A DNA stretch of 64,000 nucleotides. It comes from Gigantopelta aegis (Eukaryota > Mollusca > Gastropoda > Neomphalida > Peltospiridae). A program made the translations under genes and the position numbers. Below are positions 57,145 to 64,000 of this stretch, in pieces. The stretch's first letter is position 1; each line of letters opens with the position of its first letter. The notes below the pieces were generated by a model that saw only the letters and a program-made list of their open reading frames with translations, did no database searches and was not told the origin of the DNA. The stretch is from NCBI RefSeq assembly GCF_016097555.1, contig NC_054699.1:8578789-8642788 (forward strand). Reading direction: 5' to 3'.

Positions 57145-57972
57145 ATTTGATTATTAAAATGATAACTATATTTTCCATCAACAGTTACCTGATATCTTAA
57201 AGCACCTTTCACAACCAGTCTATCATATTATTTCCAACCAGTTATGAATTACACTGTACAGTAATAGCAAATACAAAATCAGTGTGCTTGGCGTGCACCA
57301 CATACTATTTTAGTTGTATCAGTGAAGATGTTTATGACCACTGAGTGTTAATTACTCCGAAAATCACTGTAGTTTCTTAAGTTGATTTTATTGCTCCCAA
57401 ATTGTCCATCGCTTACTTGCGAAGTCATTCCAGCTGACCGCTGCCGTCAACTATTTTTTTTAATTTTTTTATTTTAACTTTGTGTCTAAGACGAGGCCGT
57501 TAATTTATTATTAAGCATAGTCTCTACAAGCCTTGTTATCTAATACCAATTCGTGATTCGGTGTGGACACTATCTTTGCTCCTAGCCTCCTGTTATACAA
57601 TGAGTTTTAATACCTTAGATCTCTATTTGTCTGATACATTTCAGTTTTGTTTTCCATTGGACCTTGTTTTTGTTGTTAAAATCAAATGTTTTCATTTATA
57701 ATAAATATTTCGAGCAGGGCAATGAAAGAAGCTAATTTATCAATATTATTTTAGTATATTGTAGGTGATAGATAGGGAATGGGCGTTTTCATATTATAAG
57801 CCAGTTGAAATTATGCAAAGAAACCATCCATTAACACTCACCCTATGTTTCGTTGTACAGACATGGAACAAAATATCTCCAGACAGTAAAGTTCATGGTG
57901 ATGTTAATGTTATATATAGCACGCCATCTCAAGACTTGACATATATCCACAATTCACATCTCAGGAAACCTG
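57145..57972. other. Unassigned DNA, possible exon at 57863
   Basis: At 57863, after TTGTACAG, an open plus-strand stretch (TWNKISPDSKVHGDVNVIY, then STPSQDL) leads into the 66-bp repeats. It could be an exon but no homology is recognised. Confidence 0.35.
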
Positions 57973-58302
57973 CACACCTTGGACTGCTGTATTGTGGGTC
58001 AATGTACATCTATAATAAAGGCACAACTCTCAGCACTTCACACCTTGCACTGCTGTATTGTGGGTCAATGTACATCTATAATAAAGGCACAACTCTCAGC
58101 ACTGCACACCTTGGACTGCTGTATTGTGGGTCATTGTACATCTATAATAAAGGCACAACTCTCAGCACTTCACACCTTGGACTGCTGTATTGTGGGTCAA
58201 TGTACATTTATAATAAAGGCACAACTCTCAGCACTGCACACCTTGGACTGCTGTATTGTGGGTCATTGTACATCTATAATAAAGGCACAACACTTAGCAC
58301 TT
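57973..58302 (+). repeat. 66-bp minisatellite, 5 copies, open in frame
   Basis: CACACCTTGGACTGCTGTAT starts at 57973, 58039, 58105, 58171 and 58237. The unit is a multiple of three and encodes the 22-residue HLGLLYCGSMYIYNKGTT-type repeat within a 199-codon frame (57765-58364). Alternating copies (TCAATG/TCATTG) suggest two-unit duplication. Coding is unproven. Confidence 0.9.
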
Positions 58303-58349
58303 CACACTCAGACGACTGCACATGTATGTTCAGTAAACACTGCATCACA

Positions 58350-58692
58350 CTACCAAATGTTTGACATCCAATAGCTGATGATTAATAATCAATGTCGTTA
58401 AACAACACAAATTTTAAACTCTTCGACCGGTGCACTTGTCTGCATAACTTGGAATACAAAACATTTTCCCAATGAGCTATTTGTTGTTCCAGCCAGTACA
58501 CGACATCATGTATATCAAAGACTTTGGTATGTGCTATCCATTATGTGGGATGGTGCATATAAAAGATCTCTTGCTACTAATAGAAAATGTTTCGGGTTTT
58601 CTCTCTATGACTATGTGTTAAAATTACGAAATGTTTGACATCCAATTGCCGATGATTCATAATTATCAATGTTGTTAAACAAAACCATTTTA
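58350..58692 (+). mobile_element. SINE tail fragment and a 5'-truncated family A SINE
   Basis: CCAAATGTTTGACATCCAAT to GTCGTTAAACAACACAA (58350-58410), then CCCAATGAGCTATTTGTTGT through the central domain to TTGTTAAACAAAACCATTTT (58468-58692). Confidence 0.8.
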
Positions 58693-58989
58693 AGACGTCC
58701 TTGCAAATTGCTTAATATGCGCATTTCGTTTTTGTCCTCAAACAGGTATGTTATTGGGACATTCTTGTTGCCACCTGTTTTCACTTTTATGTAGCTTTAC
58801 ATGTTTGACGTGTAGATAAAGCATGCATGTACACGTATGCTATCGATCCGTGTTTGATCAACTGTTTAATATGAAATAATCACATTGAAGTAATTCGCTT
58901 CAGAACCCCTGTTCAGTCAAAATGTTGAATCGTGATCTTCACAATCCTGTAAACTCACAACGTTGTCAATTCATTATACTGCTGAATGT
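58693..58989. other. Unassigned DNA
   Basis: Nothing recognised. Confidence 0.5.
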
Positions 58990-59121
58990 CCATTCCTGTC
59001 TGTTTCGTTGATGTTATTACTGTAATATATAAATATATAATTACACTTCCTTTCAGTATACATGCAGTGATATTTGTACAGTTCAGAAACACACACACAC
59101 ACGCACACACACACACACACA

Positions 59122-59176
<55 letters not shown>

Positions 59177-59706
59177 TAGTGATCTCACTTGCTTTCCTCT
59201 TTACCCTACTGGTCAGTATGAACAACATTCATAATATGGTTTTAAACCTGTTCGAAATACTATGTTTCTAATATCCAGGTCATTTCAATTCCATCGTCTC
59301 ACTGTACTTGGTCAGTTGACTAAAGCTTATTGGTTTGGTGGAATAAACTCTCCAGTTATCCAGCTTTAAATTCAAAGCAGTGAAATAGTCCACAATTATT
59401 TCCAAATATTTCAGAAAATTATTTTGAGTGGTCGATCAAAAATTTGTTCTGTTAAAACTAAATATGGTACCTACATTCAAAAGTACCAACAGATTGCTTG
59501 CAGACAACCTGATTTCAGTATGTCTCTGAATTCGCTTCACAATGTCTCTGGCATGGAACCGGAACTAATGGTAGTTGACCCCCCAGCAATAAGTCATTAA
59601 CAAAAGATAAAACTTTGATATTATTTTTCTTTATTTATGCTGGCAAGATTTATCGCTTGTCAGTGGTAATATCTGGTTATTTATTTATTTGTATTACTTT
59701 TTACAG

Positions 59707-59746
59707 CTCTACCCACAGATGGATTGAATTGTTCAAGGACATTAAG
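59707..59746 (+). CDS. 40-nt internal exon of an unidentified gene
   Basis: Bounded by a pyrimidine-rich acceptor (ATTACTTTTTACAG) and a consensus donor (AAG/GTAAGC). In the frame that joins correctly to both downstream exons it starts with two bases of a codon and encodes LPTDGLNCSRTL, ending two bases into the next codon. No domain is recognisable from so short a piece. Its entry phase (two bases needed) is the complement of the TRIM exon's exit phase (one base left at 49860), so it could follow that exon. The other open frame (STHRWIELFKDIK) does not match the phase of the downstream exons. Confidence 0.5.
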
Positions 59747-59969
59747 GTAAGCCATGCATGCTCTTCATTATTTTTATATAGTTTAAATAGTGAAAATGAA
59801 ATTATACATGTCATGGAATTTCCATAACTTAACCAAATAATTGTGTGTGTTTTGTTTTGTTTCTCTAGCATTACGTTTTTAGTATTATTATGATTATTTT
59901 AATATAATTTTATTTAATTTTATATTTTATTTTTATTTAATTTATTTATTTACTGTAATAATTTTTTAG

Positions 59970-60135
59970 ACAGCAGACAAACGAATATCCTGAGCAGAGT
60001 TCATCTGACCATGGAAGACATCAGAATATGTCCAACCGAAAAATAAAAGAGATAAAAAAGAGGGAGAGAAAATGGAGAAAAATCAACAAAAACACTGATG
60101 GGACCAAGACATTCGATTATTTCTTTCCAGAGTAG
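59970..60135 (+). CDS. Terminal exon A of an unidentified gene
   Basis: The acceptor TAATAATTTTTTAG precedes 59970. Reading on from the 40-nt exon, it encodes QQTNEYPEQSSSDHGRHQ, the basic stretch MSNRKIKEIKKRERKWRKI and DGTKTFDYFFPE, then TAG at 60133-60135. It is clearly paralogous to exon B (MSNR, a Lys/Arg-rich run, DG.KTFDY). The charged, low-hydrophobicity sequence suggests a disordered basic tail, perhaps nuclear; this is inference. Function unknown. Confidence 0.6.
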
Positions 60136-60149
60136 GTGTGCATTTTTGT

Positions 60150-60514
60150 ACCTAAATATGTCTATGTATGTATTGGTGCATGCATGCGTGCAGGTATGCT
60201 TGTATGCATTCGTTCGTTCGTTCATGCGTGTGTGCATTCAAATACATGAATGGATGGATGGTGGATGTATACATGCATGCGTTTGTGTGCGTGTCTGCCT
60301 ATGTGTGGATCAATGTATGTTTGTATGTATGTATGTATACGTCGCTCGATGGGTGTTCGTGTGTATATGTATGTGCGTTAGTGCATGTGTTTGTATGTGT
60401 GTGTATTCACGTGCGTATGTGTGTGCACATGTGTATGTGTGTTTGTATGGGTACGAGTGTGCGTGTGTGTGCGTATATATATATATGTGTGTATGCGTAT
60501 ATATATATAACAGT

Positions 60515-60565
<51 letters not shown>
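60150..60565. repeat. TG-rich repeat between the two terminal exons
   Basis: ATGTATG/TGCGTG repeats, TATATA and a pure GT tract (60511-60562) fill the interval. CVCVCV reading frames across it are artefacts. Confidence 0.95.
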
Positions 60566-60595
60566 TGTTTAATCTTGATTTCATTTTGTTCTTAG

Positions 60596-60842
60596 AACAC
60601 AGGTTGATGAACCTTCCACACAAATGTCCTCCTCAGACGAGTCTGAACCTGAGCAAGAGAAAATGTCGAACCGAACAAAAAAGAAAAGAGAAAAAGACAG
60701 ATTAACTATCGATGGCGCTGATGGGGTAAAGACATTCGATTATTTAGGTCCACGGTACAACAGATCAAAAAAAAAGAACACGAGTGGTGAATTAAAATCC
60801 GGCTGTCAACAATCACGTTGGAGAAATAGTAGGTTACATTAA
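60596..60842 (+). CDS. Terminal exon B of an unidentified gene
   Basis: The acceptor TTGTTCTTAG ends at 60595. In the frame fixed by the 40-nt exon it encodes TQVDEPSTQMSSSDESEPEQ, EKMSNRTKKKREKDRL, DGADGVKTFDYLGPRYNRSK and a further basic tail to TAA at 60840-60842. The Ser/Asp/Glu cluster followed by a Lys/Arg cluster resembles a CK2-type acidic patch next to a nuclear localisation signal. Exon A shares the SSSD, MSNR and KTFDY landmarks. Use of A or B would give alternative C-termini. I do not recognise the family. Confidence 0.6.
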
Positions 60843-62008
60843 TGAGCATACACTTTGTATATCCCTACATAATATCAAACTATTGTATAAGATTTTTGTT
60901 TTAAGAAGGCTGAACAACTTTCAATGTAAAATTGCTAATTGAAATGTTATTGTTCGATGACTTTGAAAGCATCTGTTAATATTGAAACATCGCCATAGTA
61001 CATGTGCTTACGTGTCTGTAAATGCACCCCGTGACCTTATAAATATTTATCTAATTTGGAAAGTTATCTGCCTGACAGTATGTGATCTGCACTATATCAT
61101 ATTGTGCAATTAGAGGTATTATCCCTATTCTAATACTACACCTATTAGGTCTAATTGCAAACCATTTTATTGTGTTTTTATTTTAAAAATCACCAACATC
61201 TTAAACAGGCAATTATCTATTCTCCTTTCTTACGATGTTCAATGAAAACGCTTGTAATAAATTACAGCGTGGCGTAATCTTTTTTTCCATCTTGATATGA
61301 CGTCACTGACTTAGGTGTGAAGCAGATTTGTGACAAATGTGTCCGTAGTTTACGAGTAAAACTACAACGGGGTTAATATTTATTCTATTTCCTTCGTATG
61401 TCATATTATAATCGTATGTCATCTTAGCTGTGTTGTTAAACAATTGGCTCTAATAAAAGTACACCTCTTTCTGATTGGCTAATACATTTCCCAGAAACCA
61501 CTTTCTTCACTGTGGCTATCCAAAATGACGTCATTTACGTTTAATGTCATTTTCATTAAAAAAACAAAAATAACCGTGACGGTGTCACATACCAAGACAT
61601 CATTTGAATATCGAATAACTGATGACTGAAATTATAGTTATGGTCCGTCCCATCCTACAAAAAGCGTTTTTGTTTTTCATAAATAATTTTAGTTTGGTCT
61701 GACGTAATAAGAAAAGTAAAGGTGTTTGTGAAAATAAAATTGTGCAATTTAGGAAACAATCGGTCCAGAAAGAAATAACTTGTAAATTTTATAGTCTGTA
61801 AAAAAGGTCTTCCTTGTGGACTATAAGTATATAGTTTACCAAAAAGACGTTATACTATAAAGAGGTTGTAATGAATATGACGTCATAAGGGTTCTGATCA
61901 GGTTTTCAAGACGTCTACAATGAATACAAATTACTCCGACTACCAATGAAAGGCTGGTAGACAGGATATTTACTAGTTTAGCATACTAATTCTATGGTAA
62001 TAAACACA
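60843..62008. other. Unassigned DNA downstream of exon B
   Basis: No recognised gene; the 3' UTR of exon B is probably here. TGACGTCA-like motifs occur at 61296, 61525 and 61879. Confidence 0.5.
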
Positions 62009-62150
62009 ATATTACATTCGTGTCCATGACAGACGATGTTTACGATACTTTTGCCCAAATGATCATATTTCCTTTGCTCTCGCTCGGGAAATATGATAAT
62101 GTAAGGAGTCCTGTCATAAACATCGCCTGTCATGGACATTCATATAATAT
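62009..62150. repeat. 142-bp foldback hairpin
   Basis: GTGTCCATGACAGACGATGT and TGATCATATTTCC pair imperfectly with GGAAATATGATAATG and ACATCGCCTGTCATGGACAT. The loop is TTTGCTCTCGCTCGG. Confidence 0.85.
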
Positions 62151-62344
62151 CCTCCTTTTTAACATGATTTGTTGGACTACTCGATATACTAACACATATT
62201 TTTTGTTATTTTCTGTTATTATTGGAGTTTACTTGTGTGTAGCTGTATTTGAACCTCATATTGAATTATTTCGAGGAATTCGCTTGGACTAATGTCTGAC
62301 AAGAACCACGTTGAAGAGGTAGGCCTAACAGTTTATAACTTGTT

Positions 62345-62815
62345 TATATTTTCAATCACGTTTTTAATAATTACATAAAATAATGTGTGAAAGCGAAAGT
62401 CTTATTTTCATGGGTCTTTTAATGATTGCATAAACTAATGTTAATATCTCAAAGCGAAAGTCTTATTTTAATGGGTCTTTTAATGATTGCATAAACTAAT
62501 GTTAATATCTCAAAGCGAAAGTCTTATTTTCGTGTTATTTTTAATAATTACATAAACAAATGTTAATAAGTGAAAGCAAAAGTCTTATTTTCGTGTTTGT
62601 TTTGTTTGTGTTTGTGGGGTTTTTTTTTTTAATAACTACATAAAATTATGTTAATAAATGAAAGCAAAAGTCTTATTTTCGTTGTTTTTTAACAATTACA
62701 TAAACTAATGTTAATGAGTGAAAGTGAAAGTGAAAGTCTTATTTTCGTGATTTTTTAAAAATAATTACATAAAATAATCTTAGTAAGTGAAAGCAAAAGT
62801 TATTTTCGTGGGTTT
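62345..62815. repeat. About 61-65-bp minisatellite, 7 copies
   Basis: AAGCGAAAGTCTTATTTTC and TAATTACATAAACTAATGTT alternate with a period of about 61-65 bp, diverging along the array. Confidence 0.92.
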
Positions 62816-63029
62816 TTCCCAAAGGTGGCGCTGGTTTACGGCTCTGAATACTGTTTAAAATTATACTAAAAAATCGATTATCATTTCGATGTCGTCTTCA
62901 TTATCAAATTATTGCTCCAAAAGGTATGTGTTAGATAAAAAAATGTCTTACTTCAGATGGCGATACAATTATTTTTGATCAACATACCTAGCTAGACGAC
63001 CAGTCACGAATCGACAGCTTTTAAACACC
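62816..63029. other. Unassigned DNA
   Basis: Nothing recognised. Confidence 0.5.
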
Positions 63030-63685
63030 AGCGGACTGACACGCGACTGTCTGTGACACTCGGCATCTTGCTAGACAAAGACAATACCAGTTTCCACGTC
63101 ATTGACAACAACACCTGCGGACTGACACACGACTGTCTGTGACACTCGGCGTGTTGCTAGACAACGACAACACCAGTATCCACGTCATCGACATCAACAC
63201 CAGCGGACTGACAGGCGACTGTCTGTGACACTCGGCTTGTTGCTAGACAACGACAACACCAGTACCCATGTCATCGACATCAACACCAGCGGGCTGACAC
63301 ACGACTGTCTGTGACACTCGGCTTGTTGCTAGACAACGACAACACCAGTGTCCACGTCATCGACATCAACAGCAGCGGACTGACACACGACTGTCTGTGA
63401 CACTCGGCATGTTGCTAGACAACGACAACACCAGTACCCACGTCATCGACATCAACACCGGTGGACTGACACGCGAAAGACTGTGAAACCCGGCTTGTTG
63501 TTGGACAACGACAACACAAGTATTCACGTCTTCGACATCATCACCAGCGGACTGACAAGCGACTTTCTGTGACACTGGGCTTGTTGCTGGACAACGATAA
63601 CACCAGTATCCACGTCATTGACATCAACACCTGCGGACTGACACATGACTGTATGTGACACTTGGCCTGTTACTACCAGTCTCTA
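63030..63685. repeat. 86-bp minisatellite, 8 copies
   Basis: GCGGACTGACACACGACTGT, GTTGCTAGACAACGACAACA and CCACGTCATCGACATCAACA recur every 86 bp. The unit is not a multiple of three, so reading frames through it change from copy to copy. Confidence 0.95.
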
Positions 63686-64000
63686 CGTGATCAAACTAAC
63701 ACACACGAGCTCAAACATGCACGTGTCACAGCCTCTTGATGTCGGTGTTTGATGTTCTCCACCCTCAAGTTTTCCATATGAGAGTTCCAACTAAAGTGTG
63801 CACTGTTGATGTTACTATTCCTATCACTATCGATTACTATTATTATTACTATGAAATGTTTTATTTTTGTGGGATTATTTGTTCGTTGTTTTGCTAAATT
63901 AGACATTTCGTTGGGTACTAAAATTAGAGGATCGAAACAACATCGTCAAAAATGTTTTATCCTTAAATTCGTTGAAAGTATTAGTCCAAGAATTACACGA
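63686..64000. other. Unassigned DNA to window end
   Basis: An ATT-rich stretch lies at 63832-63850. No gene is seen. Confidence 0.5.

Larger units (their letters stand above)
58990..61840 (+). repeat. Segmental duplication, copy 2 (diverged)
   Basis: The edges match 52258-53830: 59025-59200 with CA, CT and CG microsatellites (59091-59176), and 61700-61840 (GGAAACAATCGGTCCAGAAA, TTTATAGTCTGTAAAAAAGG). The interior differs and carries the exons described separately. Confidence 0.6.

Noticed and set aside
63366..63575. 69-codon minus-strand frame in the 86-bp array
   Set aside because: The unit length breaks periodic coding, and the frame is an accident of one stretch of the minisatellite.

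Overview
The window looks like nuclear DNA of a mollusc, probably a gastropod. The evidence is the very high density of tRNA-headed SINEs sharing one central domain (similar, as far as I recall, to the Nin-type domain described in abalone SINEs), long CT/GA, TA and CATC microsatellites, many minisatellites, splice-site-bounded exons, and no operons or ribosome binding sites. Species assignment is from memory of the repeat types, not from a search.

Host genes are few. (1) 38687-39724 (+) is an intact intronless class A GPCR of neuropeptide (FMRFamide-like) type, GC-rich against an AT-rich background, with unusual residues at two key activation positions. (2) 48703-49860 (+) is the RING/B-box/coiled-coil exon of a TRIM-type E3 ubiquitin ligase; its frame breaks at an A6 run and it ends at a splice donor. 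(3) 59707-60842 (+) holds a 40-nt exon followed by two paralogous terminal exons, both in matching phase, which look like alternative C-termini. Their phase also fits the TRIM donor, so (2) and (3) may be one gene with TE-filled introns.

The rest is mobile and repetitive DNA. 0-11 kb: SINEs, a CCGG-duplicating MITE, a TTAA-duplicating MITE family and a 1.5-kb hAT-like element with an 8-bp target duplication. 11-24 kb: foldback hairpins, minisatellites, a decayed Tc1-type transposase split by a SINE, nested SINEs and a non-LTR retrotransposon 3' remnant. 24-38 kb: a PIF/Harbinger-like transposase fragment, more SINEs, a SINE-bearing nonautonomous mariner-like element and microsatellites. 40-48 kb: polypurine tracts, a 77-bp satellite with higher-order structure, a near-complete but frameshifted Tc1-type transposon inside a SINE, and a 200-N gap. 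50-64 kb: foldbacks, a pogo/Tigger-like MITE, a gag-like fragment with an in-frame 44-residue triplication, a diverged segmental duplication and terminal minisatellites.

SINE families are called A-E here: A (head GGGACGTAGCCCAGTGG, tail GTGTCGTTAAACAAAAC), B (head GGCCTCGGTGGCGTCGTGG, long middle, same central domain), C (head CTCGGTGGTGTCGTGGTTAAG, tail TGGATATAAGCACGA, no shared central domain), D (tail variant GCGTCGTTAAATAAAACATT) and E (head TAGCTCAGTCGGTTGAG-like). Coordinates of repeat edges are read by eye and may be off by a few bases; tandem-repeat copy numbers are counted from spacing.
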